A stretch of DNA of 64,000 bases from Paracoccaceae bacterium (GCA_016744015.1 JADGFD010000007.1:62001-126000); one strand, 5' to 3'; numbered from the stretch's first letter, positions 1 through 9,005 are shown. Made by a program: numbers and translations. The notes: a model not told the origin generated them from the letters alone.

Positions 1-204
1 CAACACACGCTTAAGCGCGCCCGGATCCATCACCATATGCCAGCGCACCATGGCGGTTTTGCCGCTGACCATCGGCTGCTTGGTGCAAATATCGGGGATA
101 ATCTCCAGCACATTGCGCCGCGCGGTCCGCAGGGTTTGCAACACACTAAACGGTTCTTTTACGAGCGGCACTTTTACCGGCTCGCGGGCTTTGGATTCAG
201 GCAT
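1..204 (-). CDS. Cytochrome P450, N-terminal fragment (runs off the window)
   Basis: Reading leftward from an ATG at 204 there is an uninterrupted frame of 68 codons that leaves the window at base 1. It begins MPESKAREPVKVPLVKEP and contains SGKTAMRWHMVMDPGALKRVL-like text, which resembles the first strand and helix of alphaproteobacterial cytochrome P450s just before the conserved region on pyramidal substrate access. A GGAGG-like site (complement of gcctcctga, just upstream) supports this start. Neither the heme-binding Cys loop nor the I-helix is in the window, so the family call rests only on the N-terminus. The gene is transcribed away from the quinone oxidoreductase, which ends 54 bases downstream of its start region on the same strand. 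Confidence 0.5.
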   Translation of the reverse strand, partial: MPESKAREPVKVPLVKEPFSVLQTLRTARRNVLEIIPDICTKQPMVSGKTAMVRWHMVMDPGALKRVL

Positions 205-258
205 TTTGGCCTCCTGAGAGAGCGACCATTATGATATATGCCTTAAGACGCGCCTTGG

Positions 259-1236
259 CTACAAGGTCAGCACTATTTTGCCGATATGGCCGCTGCTTTC
301 AATGCGCGCATGTGCCCTGAAAGCATCTTCCAGCGGGAAGGTTTGGTCCATCACGGGGGCAATGCGGCCTGAGTCCAGATGAGGCCAAACGTTCTCGCGC
401 AGGGCTTCGGCAATCGCCGCTTTGGCTTGGTCTGACTGCGGGCGCAGGGTGGCACCGGTGACTTCAAGCCGTTTCATCATGATTTGGGCAAAATTCAGCT
501 CGGCTTTGGGGCCGCCAAGAAAGGCGATCATCACTAAACGACCCTCTAGCGCGAGGGCACGGATATTGCGCGGGATGTAGCTGCCGCCGACCATGTCGAG
601 GATCAGGTCCACGCCTGTGCCGCCCGTCAGGCGCTTGATCTCTTCGCCGTAATCCTGAGTTTTGTAATTGATCGCGGCTTCGGCCCCTAGCTTCTTACAC
701 AGCGCGCATTTTTCGTCGCTACCCGCCGTGGTAAACACCCGCGCACCATAGAGCTTGGCGAGTTGAATGGCGGTTGTGCCAATGCCGGAGCTACCGCCAT
801 GCACCAGAAATGTCTCTCCCGCCTGCAACCGGCCGCGCATGAAAACCGTGCTCCATACCGTGAAATAAGTTTCACACAGGGCGGCGGCTTCAACCATGCT
901 GAGGCCCTTGGGAATGCGCAAGGCGTGGTCTTGATGGGTGGTCACATATTCGGCATAGCCGCCACCGGGGAGCAGGGCGCAGACCTTGTCACCCGCTTTC
1001 CAGCGAGTCACGCCCGCGCCAATCGCCACCACCTCGCCTGCAGCCTCTAGGCCGGGCAAATCAGACGCCCCTTTGGGCGGGGCATAAGCCCCCGCACGCT
1101 GTAGCGCATCGGGGCGGTTAACCCCTGCGGCCTCGACCTTGATCAGGATTTCCTCATGCATTGGCTGCGGCATGGGGCGCTCGCACAGGGCCAGCACTTC
1201 GGGGCCGCCAGCTTTGGTGATCTCGATCGCGCGCAT
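259..1236 (-). CDS. NAD(P)H:quinone oxidoreductase, MDR superfamily (PIG3/QOR type)
   Basis: A 325-residue zinc-independent medium-chain reductase. Residues 1-120 form the GroES-like substrate domain (AAGVNRPDALQRAG, then GLEAAGEVVAIGAGVTRWKAGDKV). A Rossmann fold follows with the nucleotide-binding run LVHGGSSGIGTTAIQLAK near residues 143-160. The C-terminal segment ends in GHIGKIVLTL, usual for the PIG3/QOR subgroup. The zinc-ligand cysteines of alcohol dehydrogenases are missing, so NADPH-dependent reduction of quinones or enones in the cytoplasm is the likely role. Its start codon shares one base with the stop of the aminotransferase gene upstream (TAATG arrangement), so the two are co-translated or at least co-transcribed. 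True substrate unknown. Confidence 0.85.
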   Translation of the reverse strand: MRAIEITKAGGPEVLALCERPMPQPMHEEILIKVEAAGVNRPDALQRAGAYAPPKGASDLPGLEAAGEVVAIGAGVTRWKAGDKVCALLPGGGYAEYVTTHQDHALRIPKGLSMVEAAALCETYFTVWSTVFMRGRLQAGETFLVHGGSSGIGTTAIQLAKLYGARVFTTAGSDEKCALCKKLGAEAAINYKTQDYGEEIKRLTGGTGVDLILDMVGGSYIPRNIRALALEGRLVMIAFLGGPKAELNFAQIMMKRLEVTGATLRPQSDQAKAAIAEALRENVWPHLDSGRIAPVMDQTFPLEDAFRAHARIESSGHIGKIVLTL

Positions 1237-2102
1237 TAGCGAATCGCCGGTTTGGACTCAGCGTAATCCCAATAAAGCTGGCGCACCATCATCCCTTGTT
1301 CTGTGGGTAGATCGCGCGTTTCAAACCGTGAAACAGGTTGAACTTTATTGGCGTTTCCCGTCGCAAACATTTCGTCTGCATTGGTAAAATCTTCGACCGT
1401 CAGGCTCTTTTCAACCACCTCATGGCCCGCCTCTTGCAGTAACTTAATTACCCGCTGGCGGGTAATGCCATTGAGGAAGGTGCCATTGGGCACGGGCGTA
1501 TAATAGACCCCGTCTTTAACCAAAAACACGTTGGTGGAGGCAGTTTCGGCAACGTGGCCATCAAGATCAAGTGAAAGCGCATTGTTAAAGCCGCGCGCGC
1601 GGGCTTCTCGCACAATCCGGCCATTATTGGGGTAAAGGCAGGCGGCTTTGGCCTCGGTCAGGGCGGTATCTTGATGCGGGCGCTTAAACGGGCTGACAGT
1701 GAGAGAAAACGGACCAGCCTCGCGCATCGGCAGGGCCTCTAGCACAATGGCGATTTCGGTCGAATCCGGGTCCGCATCAATGAAGCTTTCAGAGCCTTCG
1801 GTAGACCACATCATCGGGCGGAGATAGAGATCAACGCCCGGGCGGAACAAGCGCACACCGTTTTGGATAAGCTGGCGGATTTCAGTAGCAGAATAGGGGC
1901 TGGCAAGGCCCATGGCCGCAGCCGAGCGCACAATGCGCTCACAGTGCAGCATAAGATCTGGCGCATATCCGTTCATCAGTCGGGCACCGTCAAACACCAG
2001 GGTGCCTTGCCAAGTGGCGTGGTCTGCCGAGCCTAAAATCGGCAGGTTGGCCTGTGTCCAATCGCCCTTAAACCATGTCCAAACGTCATTTCCGATTGCC
2101 AT
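1236..2102 (-). CDS. ilvE: Branched-chain amino acid aminotransferase (PLP fold type IV)
   Basis: A 288-residue class IV aminotransferase. The PLP-binding lysine is expected at K152 within LTEAKAACLYPNNGRI, and the following block GFNNALSLDLDGHVAETASTN carries the conserved glutamate that contacts the cofactor pyridine nitrogen. This family makes leucine, isoleucine and valine from their 2-oxo acids with glutamate as donor. The length suits the short bacterial BCAT/D-amino-acid aminotransferase group; 4-amino-4-deoxychorismate lyase is a relative, but the SxFKRP and TASTNVF blocks favour BCAT. It lies 9 bases from COQ9 upstream and overlaps the quinone oxidoreductase downstream by one base, forming a three-gene minus-strand run. 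Confidence 0.8.
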   Translation of the reverse strand: MAIGNDVWTWFKGDWTQANLPILGSADHATWQGTLVFDGARLMNGYAPDLMLHCERIVRSAAAMGLASPYSATEIRQLIQNGVRLFRPGVDLYLRPMMWSTEGSESFIDADPDSTEIAIVLEALPMREAGPFSLTVSPFKRPHQDTALTEAKAACLYPNNGRIVREARARGFNNALSLDLDGHVAETASTNVFLVKDGVYYTPVPNGTFLNGITRQRVIKLLQEAGHEVVEKSLTVEDFTNADEMFATGNANKVQPVSRFETRDLPTEQGMMVRQLYWDYAESKPAIR

Positions 2103-2111
2103 TATGTGCTC

Positions 2112-2801
2112 CTAATCATTTATTTTTCCCGGAAGGTCATCCGGGGCGTCGGGGGCTTTGATATTCTCGAATATCTTACCGAATGTAGCTGAGAATTGCT
2201 TGCCAAAGGGGCTATTGCGAAATTTGGCTTTGGTCTTTTCAAAGCTCATGACGTTGGCAATGCGGCGGGCTATAAAGGCCTCGGTCTCACCGGCTTCATC
2301 ACCAAGCCAAAACAGCACACAAGCGGAATAAACCGCGCTCAGCGTCATGCGCTTGGTATACCAGTTATAATCGCGCGAGGTGTCACCAAGGCTTTCCCAG
2401 ATCGCATCAGCGGTATGCCAAAGCGCGCGGGTACCATCGCCCGCGTTTTGCGGCAGCGCAAAAAACGCCATGCCACGGCGGACGGCTTCTTTATCAGCCA
2501 GTTCTAAACGCATCGATATAGCTTTGGCAACACGGTCCGAATAACGCATTTCGGAAAGGTCGAGCGCGGCCATGGCTTTGCGCATGTCGGCGTCCCCTTG
2601 GTAATGATACCCCAGCGCCAAATCGAGCGGGCCACGGGGGAAGGCGAGCTTGGCGAGGTCAGCCTTTACACTCGATTCGGCAATGGCTGCCTCAAGAGTG
2701 GCATCAGACCAGCCGTCAAACATGACATGCGGCAGCGCGGCGTCAATGATGGCGCGTTTTGTATCAGCCAAGTGATCCTGCTCTGATTTGCGTTTGGCCA
2801 T
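2112..2801 (-). CDS. coq9: COQ9 family protein (ubiquinone biosynthesis accessory factor)
   Basis: A 229-residue alpha-helical protein. The N-terminal third looks like a TetR-type helix-turn-helix fold (AIIDAALPHVMFDGWSDATL) that in COQ9 has become a lipid-binding protein. The C-terminal core contains DAIWESLGDTSRDYNWYTKR, the conserved COQ9 block that holds the lipid pocket and the COQ7-interaction surface. The family is often annotated as RpsU-divergently transcribed protein, and here too the neighbour across the promoter is rpsU. Expected role is presenting the quinone intermediate to the COQ7 hydroxylase at the membrane. Start is the ATG at 2801, immediately after a run of GGGGCC that is a weak ribosome site. 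Confidence 0.88.
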   Translation of the reverse strand: MAKRKSEQDHLADTKRAIIDAALPHVMFDGWSDATLEAAIAESSVKADLAKLAFPRGPLDLALGYHYQGDADMRKAMAALDLSEMRYSDRVAKAISMRLELADKEAVRRGMAFFALPQNAGDGTRALWHTADAIWESLGDTSRDYNWYTKRMTLSAVYSACVLFWLGDEAGETEAFIARRIANVMSFEKTKAKFRNSPFGKQFSATFGKIFENIKAPDAPDDLPGKIND

Positions 2802-2890
2802 TGCGGCCCCCTAGACAATTTCCTGCTCTCTTGGTATAGAGCGGCTTCCTGCAATTATGCAACACTGATTAGAAAGGTGGTGACTACACC

Positions 2891-3097
2891 ATGCAGGTAA
2901 TGGTTCGAGACAACAATGTCGATCAGGCGCTTCGTGCCCTGAAAAAAAAGCTCCAACGTGAAGGCGTTTTTCGTGAAATGAAGCTTAAGCAACATTTCGA
3001 GAAGCCTTCGATCCGCAAAGCCCGTGAAAAGGCCGAAGCTGTTCGGCGCGCCCGTAAACTCGCACGCAAGAAATTGCAGCGTGAAGGGATGCTCTAG
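2891..3097 (+). CDS. rpsU: 30S ribosomal protein S21
   Basis: A 68-residue, strongly basic protein that matches alphaproteobacterial S21 along its whole length: [20 protein letters not shown] at the start, [13 protein letters not shown] in the middle and a Lys/Arg-rich helix [15 protein letters not shown] at the end. S21 sits on the 30S platform near the anti-Shine-Dalgarno sequence and helps translation initiation. The start at 2891 is preceded by AAAGGTGG. The gene is a single transcription unit: it is divergent from coq9 across 89 bases and is closed by the strong hairpin at 3126-3160. Confidence 0.97.
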   Translation: MQVMVRDNNVDQALRALKKKLQREGVFREMKLKQHFEKPSIRKAREKAEAVRRARKLARKKLQREGML

Positions 3098-3125
3098 GTT
3101 AGAGTTGAACTGTTAAGTAGTTATT

Positions 3126-3160
3126 AGCCCCTGCCGGAAACGGCGGGGGCTATTCTTTTT
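3126..3160 (+). terminator. Rho-independent terminator of rpsU
   Basis: An 11-bp stem (3126-3136 with 3141-3151, one G-U pair) closes a GAAA tetraloop and is followed by TATTCTTTTT. This is a strong intrinsic terminator for rpsU. It lies between convergent genes, but the T-run is on the plus side only. Confidence 0.93.
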
Positions 3161-3165
3161 GGGGC

Positions 3166-4482
3166 CTAGCCGCCCGCCGCCGTTCGCATATTGTCGGGCA
3201 AATAGGTGGCCAAGGCCGGGAACCAGATCAGCACAAACACCATCACCACCATAATGGCAAAAAGCGGCAACGCGGTTTTGGCGATATAGCCCATTTCGTG
3301 CTTGGTAATGCCTTGCATCACAAACAGGTTAAAGCCAATCGGCGGGGTAATTTGCGCCATTTCAACCACCACCACAATAAAGATACCAAACCAGATCAGG
3401 TCAATCTGCGCATCCATCACCATAGGCTGCACGATAGCCATAGTGAGCACCACGCTGGAAATGCCATCCAAGAACATGCCCAGCACGATATAAAATAGCA
3501 TCAGCGCCATCAGGAGCGAGAACTTTGAAAGCCCAAGCGCCCCGATATATTCGGCCAAGGCGCGTGGCAAGCCGGTAAAGCCCATCGCCAATGTGAGCGC
3601 GGTGGCCCCCATCAAAATAAGCGCAATCATGGCCGAAGTGCGCGTGGCCCCAAGCAGGCTTTGGGTAAAGGCCTCCCAGCTCAGCGAGCCTTGCACGGCG
3701 GCAAGGATCAGCGAACCGATCACACCAATCGCGGCGGCCTCGGTCGCCGTGGCCCAGCCGGCATACATAGAGCCGATCACGGCCAGAATGAGCAAAACAA
3801 TCGGAATGAGAAAGCGGCTTTCGGCCAGCTTTTCCTTCAGGGTCGTGCGCTCAGCAATCACCGGCACTTCGGATGGGCGCAGCCATGACCAACCCGCAAC
3901 ATAAAGCATAAACATGCCCGCCAGCACCATGCCGGGCAGAATACCCGCCATAAACAGCTTGGAAATGCTTTCCTCCACCGACACGCCATACACTATAAGC
4001 GTGAGCGAGGGCGGGATCATCAGGCCAAGGGTGGCAGCGCCCGCCAAAGTGCCGACGATCATATATTCTGGATAGCCGCGTTTTCGCAGCTCGGGGATGG
4101 ACATTTTGCCAACAGTGGTAAGCGTAGCGGCCGAGGAGCCGGACACAGCGGCAAAAATGGTGCAGCCCACGATATTGGTGTGCACCAAGCCGCCCGGCAG
4201 TCTGGCCATCCACGGGGCCAAGCCGCGAAACATATCTTGCGATAATCGACTTCGAAATAGTATTTCACCCATCCAGATAAACATCGGCAATGCGGTCAGC
4301 GTCCAGCTTGAGGAACCAGTCCAGATGCGGGTGAGCATGGCCTCGCCAGCGGGGCGGGTGGTAAACATCTCTAGGCCCAGGTAAGCCACGCCAAACAGCG
4401 CAAGGCCCACCCAAACACCGGTGCCAAGCAACAGAAAAAGGACAAAGAGGAATATTCCGATCAGCGCAAATTCGTCCATCAT
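3166..4482 (-). CDS. dctM: TRAP transporter large permease subunit (DctM family)
   Basis: A 438-residue, very hydrophobic protein with about 12 membrane segments. Family blocks visible include MFIWMGEILFRSRLSQDMF after the first helices, SGSSAATLTTVGKMSIPELRKRGY, LGLMIPPSLTLIVYGV and, late, VVEMAQITPPIGFNLFVMQ. It is the Na+-coupled channel half of a tripartite periplasmic carboxylate transporter. Its start (4482) abuts the stop of the small subunit (4483), so M follows Q directly. Substrate is set by the binding protein two genes upstream and by the enzymes of the operon (D-amino-acid dehydrogenase, TPP lyase), suggesting an amino or 2-oxo/hydroxy acid; this is inference. Confidence 0.93.
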   Translation of the reverse strand: MMDEFALIGIFLFVLFLLLGTGVWVGLALFGVAYLGLEMFTTRPAGEAMLTRIWTGSSSWTLTALPMFIWMGEILFRSRLSQDMFRGLAPWMARLPGGLVHTNIVGCTIFAAVSGSSAATLTTVGKMSIPELRKRGYPEYMIVGTLAGAATLGLMIPPSLTLIVYGVSVEESISKLFMAGILPGMVLAGMFMLYVAGWSWLRPSEVPVIAERTTLKEKLAESRFLIPIVLLILAVIGSMYAGWATATEAAAIGVIGSLILAAVQGSLSWEAFTQSLLGATRTSAMIALILMGATALTLAMGFTGLPRALAEYIGALGLSKFSLLMALMLFYIVLGMFLDGISSVVLTMAIVQPMVMDAQIDLIWFGIFIVVVVEMAQITPPIGFNLFVMQGITKHEMGYIAKTALPLFAIMVVMVFVLIWFPALATYLPDNMRTAAGG

Positions 4483-5004
4483 CTACTCCGTATGCGCGTC
4501 AAGCGCTTCTTCTTGAATATTGTGAGAGCCAATGAATATGAGCCGCACCAGATGGTCAGCAAAGGCAATGGCGAGAATCACAATACCAAGGCTCATGAAT
4601 ATTTGCGGAATCCACATCGGCGTGGCGTCTTGCCCTTGAGAAATATCGTTCCAGCGCCATGATCCATGGGTCATTTTTAGGGCGTGATAGGCGAAAAACC
4701 AGCTCAGGAATGTGCCAACACCAAAGCACCAAATTTCGCCCAAGCGGCGATAGCGGCCAAGAGCTGTGAGCAAGAGCGAAACCCGGATATGCGCACCTGC
4801 ATTCAGCGCATAGGCCAGCGCAAGAAAGGAGGAAGCCGCCATCGCATAGCCCGCATAATCTGGCGCACCGCGAAAGGTTTCACCCGTCCAGCGGGCCACC
4901 ATTTGCACCACGATCAGGCCCAGAATGGCGATCAAAAACAGTGAGGCCAAAATGCCAGATGCCAGATAGAGCTTATCTAGCGCTTTTCGTAGAAACCTGC
5001 CCAT
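4483..5004 (-). CDS. dctQ: TRAP transporter small permease subunit (DctQ family)
   Basis: A 173-residue membrane protein with four predicted helices: residues about 15-37, 50-70 (YAGYAMAASSFLALAYALNAG), 90-112 and 133-155. The block GAHIRVSLLL after helix two is a DctQ hallmark. It packs against DctM to form the membrane complex. It follows dctP after a 53-base gap that contains an attenuator-like hairpin, and directly abuts dctM. Confidence 0.9.
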   Translation of the reverse strand: MGRFLRKALDKLYLASGILASLFLIAILGLIVVQMVARWTGETFRGAPDYAGYAMAASSFLALAYALNAGAHIRVSLLLTALGRYRRLGEIWCFGVGTFLSWFFAYHALKMTHGSWRWNDISQGQDATPMWIPQIFMSLGIVILAIAFADHLVRLIFIGSHNIQEEALDAHTE

Positions 5005-5019
5005 AATCCCCCCTAAAAC

Positions 5020-5049
5020 AAAAACCGCCCCCGCAAGCTGCGGAGGCGG
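5020..5049 (-). terminator. Attenuator-type hairpin between dctP and dctQ
   Basis: On the minus strand the sequence just after the dctP stop forms an 11-bp GC-rich stem with one mismatch (5049-5039 with 5035-5025), a 3-base loop, and then TTTTTGTTTT. It has the form of an intrinsic terminator. Placed between the binding-protein gene and the permease genes it should lower permease expression relative to the periplasmic protein, a common arrangement. Confidence 0.75.
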
Positions 5050-5057
5050 AAAAGTGC

Positions 5058-6032
5058 TTAGTTGCCAGCGTTAAACGCGTCGATAATCGCTTGGCCTTCA
5101 GCGCCCGCTTTTTCCAGCCATTCGGCTGTCATCGTTGCGCCAATTTCGCGCAGCTCGGCAGCCAGTTGCTCACCGGCAGGGGCCACAACCATGCCGTTTT
5201 CCGAAAGCTTGTTCAGGGTAAAGCCGCTATACTCAATCGAGCGCCAGTCACCGGCATATTCTGCCATGCTCGCGCAGCCTGTCATCACGTTTTGCGTGCT
5301 CGCATCAAGGCCGTTCCACGCCTCAAGGTTTACCAGCATATAGTTGCGCGGCAGCCATGCCTGCACATCATAGAAGTGGGTCAGGCTTTCCCAAACCTTA
5401 CGATCATAGCCCGTAGAGCCAGAGCTGATCATCGATTCAGCAACACCCGTGGCAAAGGCTTGGCTAATTTCAGCCGCCTCGATAGATACCGGCAGCATGC
5501 CCGTTAGCTCAGCCAAACGCGCGGTTGCGGCGTTATAGGAGCGGAACTTGATGCCCGCCATTTCGGACGTGGATTCAATAGCGCGGTTAAAATACAGCCC
5601 CTGCGAAGGCCATGGCACCGAATAAAGCATGTGCAGGTTTTGCGCTTCAAGTGCCGCATTTAGCGGGCCTTTGGCCGCTTCAAACAGGCGCTCGCTATCT
5701 TCAAACGACGTGGCAAGGAACGGAATGGAATCAAAACCGAACAGCACGTTTTCGTTCTGGTGGCCTGAAAGCAAACGCTCGCCAATATTCACTTGGCCGG
5801 TCTGCACCGCGCGCTTAATTTCACCGCCAGCGAATAGTGAGCCGCCAGGGTGCGTAACCAGCGTAAGCGCGCCGCCAGTGCCAGCCGTTACGCATTGGGC
5901 AAATTCAGCGCCTACGGCTGAGTGAAAGTTGGTGGCCGAATAGGCCATTGGCAGGTCCCATTGCTCGGCATAAGCAGCGGTGCTTAGGGCAAGGCCTGTG
6001 GCGATTGTCGCCAGTGTGGCTAGTTTTTTCAT
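5058..6032 (-). CDS. dctP: TRAP transporter substrate-binding protein (DctP family)
   Basis: A 324-residue periplasmic protein. The signal peptide MKKLATLATIATGLALSTAAYA should be cut after AYA (residue 22). Mature blocks typical of DctP follow: HPGGSLFAGGEIKRAVQTGQV, FDSIPFLATSFEDSERLF, MAGIKFRSYNAATARLAELTG (with the Arg that binds the substrate carboxylate) and SGSTGYDRKVWE. It captures a carboxylate and hands it to DctQM. It lies 11 bases after the D-amino-acid dehydrogenase gene, so the operon order is TPP lyase, dehydrogenase, P, Q, M. Confidence 0.93.
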   Translation of the reverse strand: MKKLATLATIATGLALSTAAYAEQWDLPMAYSATNFHSAVGAEFAQCVTAGTGGALTLVTHPGGSLFAGGEIKRAVQTGQVNIGERLLSGHQNENVLFGFDSIPFLATSFEDSERLFEAAKGPLNAALEAQNLHMLYSVPWPSQGLYFNRAIESTSEMAGIKFRSYNAATARLAELTGMLPVSIEAAEISQAFATGVAESMISSGSTGYDRKVWESLTHFYDVQAWLPRNYMLVNLEAWNGLDASTQNVMTGCASMAEYAGDWRSIEYSGFTLNKLSENGMVVAPAGEQLAAELREIGATMTAEWLEKAGAEGQAIIDAFNAGN

Positions 6033-6043
6033 GTTAATCCTCC

Positions 6044-7294
6044 CTAGGATTTTGGTTTAGTAAAACGCATCGGATCAAACGCCGTGAAGTCTCTGTTGCT
6101 TCGTTTGTTGGCGATGATATCTGCAAGCATTCGGCCCGTTTTCGGGCCGCCTGTCAAGCCAATATGGTGGTGGCCAAAGCCCGTATAAATACCGGTGCGG
6201 CCGATCTGCCCGATCAGGGGCAAGCTGTCCGCAGGGGCCGGGCGGTGGCCCAGCCATTCCTCGGTGCTCTCATATTTAAGCGCGGGGAAAGTCTCTTTTA
6301 CTTTGCGATAAAGAAATTCGAGCGGGGCTTTAGATGGGCCAGCCTTTAGCCCGCCAAATTCAACAATGCCCGCGCAGCGCAGGCCGCCCACCATGGGCGT
6401 GGCCACAAATTTTCCGGCTGCAATCATAAACGGGTTGCGCAAGGTTTGACTGGGGTTTTTAAACACCACATGATAACCGCGCTCGGTTTCCAGCGGGATA
6501 TTCAGCCCCAGCTTTTTCATCAGCGGCTTGGACCAGACGCCCGTTGTCAGCACAACCGTTTCACACTCCATCCGGCCTTGGTTTGTTATCACGGCCTTCA
6601 CGCGCCCCTCAACCAGCTCAAAATCCTTCACCTCGGCTTGGCGCACCTCGCCGCCTTCGGCCTTTAGCACTTCAGCCAAAGCCTGCACATAGCCGGCAGG
6701 GTCTTTAATATGCCCGTGGTTTTTCATCACGGCCAGCAGCGTGGCGCCCTTGCCCAGCGCAGGCTCATACTCCTGCACCGCAGCGCCCTCAATGATCTCC
6801 GGCGTGAAGCCCGCCTCGGCCCGCAAGCCAAAAGTATACGCGTCTGCCTCAAACGCCGCGCGGTCTTTATAGGCAAAGGTATAGTCGCTATGGGTTAGCC
6901 ATTTTTCAGCCGTCGTGCCACTAAGCAGCGCCGCATGCTGCTCAATGGTATCACTCGTAATCTCCGTTAGCCCTTTGGCAATGCGGCGGGTGTCGGCATC
7001 ATTGGCATGGCTCAGGTATTTGCGCAGCCACGGGTAAAGGCGCGGCAGGTAAGGCCAGCGCAGATAAAGCGGGAAGTTTTTATCCAGCAGCAGCTTTGGC
7101 CCTTTGGCGGCTAAACCGGGCGAGGTAACAGGCACCATGCCGCTCGCTGCCAGCACGCCGCCATTGCCATAGGATGTGCCCATGCCCACCTCGGCCCTGT
7201 CCAAAACCAACACCTCTTTGCCCACGCGCCGCAGCCATATGGCCGTGGAAATGCCCACAATCCCGGCACCGATTACAATGATTGGCTGGCTCAT
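6044..7294 (-). CDS. FAD-dependent D-amino-acid dehydrogenase (DadA family)
   Basis: A 416-residue DAO-fold flavoenzyme. The N-terminus has the dinucleotide motif IIVIGAGIVGISTAIWLRR and the acidic end of strand two in EVLVLDRAEVGMGTSYGNGG, the latter being a DadA signature. The C-terminus has LPLIGQIGRTGIYTGFGHHHIGLT for closing the FAD site. Such enzymes oxidise D-amino acids to 2-oxo acids, passing electrons to the respiratory quinone pool at the inner membrane. The ATG at 7294 overlaps the preceding stop as ATGA, so this start is preferred over one three codons earlier. Between a TPP lyase and a TRAP transporter, it probably acts on the imported substrate. The exact amino acid is not known. 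Confidence 0.85.
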   Translation of the reverse strand: MSQPIIVIGAGIVGISTAIWLRRVGKEVLVLDRAEVGMGTSYGNGGVLAASGMVPVTSPGLAAKGPKLLLDKNFPLYLRWPYLPRLYPWLRKYLSHANDADTRRIAKGLTEITSDTIEQHAALLSGTTAEKWLTHSDYTFAYKDRAAFEADAYTFGLRAEAGFTPEIIEGAAVQEYEPALGKGATLLAVMKNHGHIKDPAGYVQALAEVLKAEGGEVRQAEVKDFELVEGRVKAVITNQGRMECETVVLTTGVWSKPLMKKLGLNIPLETERGYHVVFKNPSQTLRNPFMIAAGKFVATPMVGGLRCAGIVEFGGLKAGPSKAPLEFLYRKVKETFPALKYESTEEWLGHRPAPADSLPLIGQIGRTGIYTGFGHHHIGLTGGPKTGRMLADIIANKRSNRDFTAFDPMRFTKPKS

Positions 7295-8976
7295 CCCATC
7301 CACCGGCGCACAGGCGCTTTGGCTTCTTCCAAGGGCTGGGTTATAATATCTATCAGGGTGGGGCCGTCATGCTTGAGGGCTAGTTTCATGATGCTTTCCA
7401 GCTCTTCTGGGTTTTCCACCCGCCATGATTTTACGCCATAAGCGGCGGCCACGGCGGCTTGGTCCACGCGGTTAAAATCCACGTTATAATAGCGCGAATC
7501 CTTGTCTGCCATTTGGCTGGCTTTGATCCAGCCGTATGCCGCGTTTGAAAACACGATATACGTAATCGGGGCCTTATAGCGCGTTATGGTCTCCAACTCA
7601 CCCACCGTAAAGCCAAAAGAGCCGTCCCCCATCATGGCCACAATCTTGCTCTCAGGCCGCCCAAACCACGCGCCCAGCGCGGCAGACATCGCATAGCCAA
7701 GCGCGCCGTGTGCGCGGTTGGTAATAAATTGCCGCCCCGCTTTGGGCAGCTCGTAATAGGCCGAGAAATAGGGGCAGCTTGTGCCGGGGTCACTGAGGAT
7801 AGTAGCGTCTTCCGGCAGCAGCTTTTGTAGGGTGGCAATCACGCGCTCGGGGCGAATGGGGTGCTCGGCGCTGCTGGCGAGCAGGTTAAAACGGGCAAAT
7901 TTTCGGGCCTTGATATCAGCAATAACCGCCGCCCCACCAAAGGATTTGGCCGCGCGCTTATCCAGCGCAGCGTTTACCGCCTCAAGGCTGAGCCGCAAAT
8001 CACCCACCACGCCCACTTCCGTACGGTAATTCGCGCCGATCACCATCGGGTCACTATCAAAATGGACAACACGCGTGGTAGGCCCCGGAGCCTCCCAGCG
8101 GGACGTGGTGGTAGAGCCAGCTCGCACGCCCATAAACACCACCAAATCAGCTGCTTGCATCATCTCCCATGTTTCGTCCGTGCCCCCGTTAGAGCCAACC
8201 ACCCCAAGGCATTGCGGGCTGGTTTCTGCGAGCGAGCCTTGGCCGGAAATCGAGGTGGCGACGGGGATATCCAGACGGGTCGAAAGCTGGTTGAGCGTCT
8301 CCATGGCACCCGCAATCACAACACCCCCACCGCAAACAATCAGCGGGTTTGTGGCAGAAAGTATCGCCTCAATCGCAGCCTCAACCGCGCCCATTTCAGG
8401 GCCAACGCGGTAGGCTGGGTAGGTTTGCAAGGCCTCGTCAGCCCATATATCAGCCGCCTCCACCGCGTCATACTGAATATCATATGGCAGGCCCAGATGC
8501 GCCGCGCCAGGGCGGCCCGTGGTCATGGCGCGGAAGGCTTTTCGCACCATACGCGGAATATGCGCGGCCTGTTTTATAACGGTGTTGAACTTGGTGAGCG
8601 GGCGCATCAGGGCCTCTTGGTCCACCTCGGTAAGCGGATATTTCCCGTAGCTACCCACCGAAATATCAGTGGTAATGCCCAGCACCGCATAGCTGCTCTC
8701 ATTGGCCTCAATCAGCCCCGGCAAAATATAGGTTGCGCCGCCACCCGATGGCCCTTCACACACACCCACGCGCCCCGTTACCCGCGAATATCCATCGGCC
8801 ATATAGCCCGCCGAGCGCTCGTCCCTCGTGAGCACATGGGTGATATTATGCGGCAGCTCGCGCATGGCATCATAAAACGGCAGGGTGGTATCACCGCAAA
8901 GTCCAAAAATATGGCGCACCCCGTGGGCCTCAAGCATTTTGACCATCGCTCCCGCGCCGTTAAGCTGATTATCCAT
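7291..8976 (-). CDS. Thiamine-diphosphate-dependent lyase/decarboxylase, acetolactate-synthase-like
   Basis: A 561-residue TPP enzyme with three domains. The PYR domain holds the catalytic glutamate E53 in LTRDERSAGYMADGYSR. The central domain contains PLIVCGGGVVIAGA. The PP domain has the Mg-TPP motif GDGSFGFTVGELETI ending in FSN. The start is taken at the ATG at 8976, six bases after AAGGAAGG; an ATG two codons upstream overlaps that ribosome site. It is not a biosynthetic acetolactate synthase by context (no small subunit). Next to a D-amino-acid dehydrogenase it could decarboxylate or ligate the resulting 2-oxo acid, but the reaction is inferred. First gene of a five-gene operon divergent from a GntR regulator. 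Confidence 0.8.
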   Translation of the reverse strand: MDNQLNGAGAMVKMLEAHGVRHIFGLCGDTTLPFYDAMRELPHNITHVLTRDERSAGYMADGYSRVTGRVGVCEGPSGGGATYILPGLIEANESSYAVLGITTDISVGSYGKYPLTEVDQEALMRPLTKFNTVIKQAAHIPRMVRKAFRAMTTGRPGAAHLGLPYDIQYDAVEAADIWADEALQTYPAYRVGPEMGAVEAAIEAILSATNPLIVCGGGVVIAGAMETLNQLSTRLDIPVATSISGQGSLAETSPQCLGVVGSNGGTDETWEMMQAADLVVFMGVRAGSTTTSRWEAPGPTTRVVHFDSDPMVIGANYRTEVGVVGDLRLSLEAVNAALDKRAAKSFGGAAVIADIKARKFARFNLLASSAEHPIRPERVIATLQKLLPEDATILSDPGTSCPYFSAYYELPKAGRQFITNRAHGALGYAMSAALGAWFGRPESKIVAMMGDGSFGFTVGELETITRYKAPITYIVFSNAAYGWIKASQMADKDSRYYNVDFNRVDQAAVAAAYGVKSWRVENPEELESIMKLALKHDGPTLIDIITQPLEEAKAPVRRWMG

Positions 8977-8997
8977 GAACATCCTTCCTTTACAAAT

Positions 8998-9005
8998 TGT
9001 ATACA
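8998..9005. promoter_or_regulatory. Likely GntR/FadR-type operator
   Basis: TTGTATACAG at 8997-9006 contains the perfect 8-bp palindrome TGTATACA. This is the usual operator core for FCD-type GntR regulators (T-G-T-N-N-A-C-A). It lies in the 68-base gap between the TPP-lyase operon and the divergent GntR gene, so the regulator probably controls both directions. Confidence 0.65.
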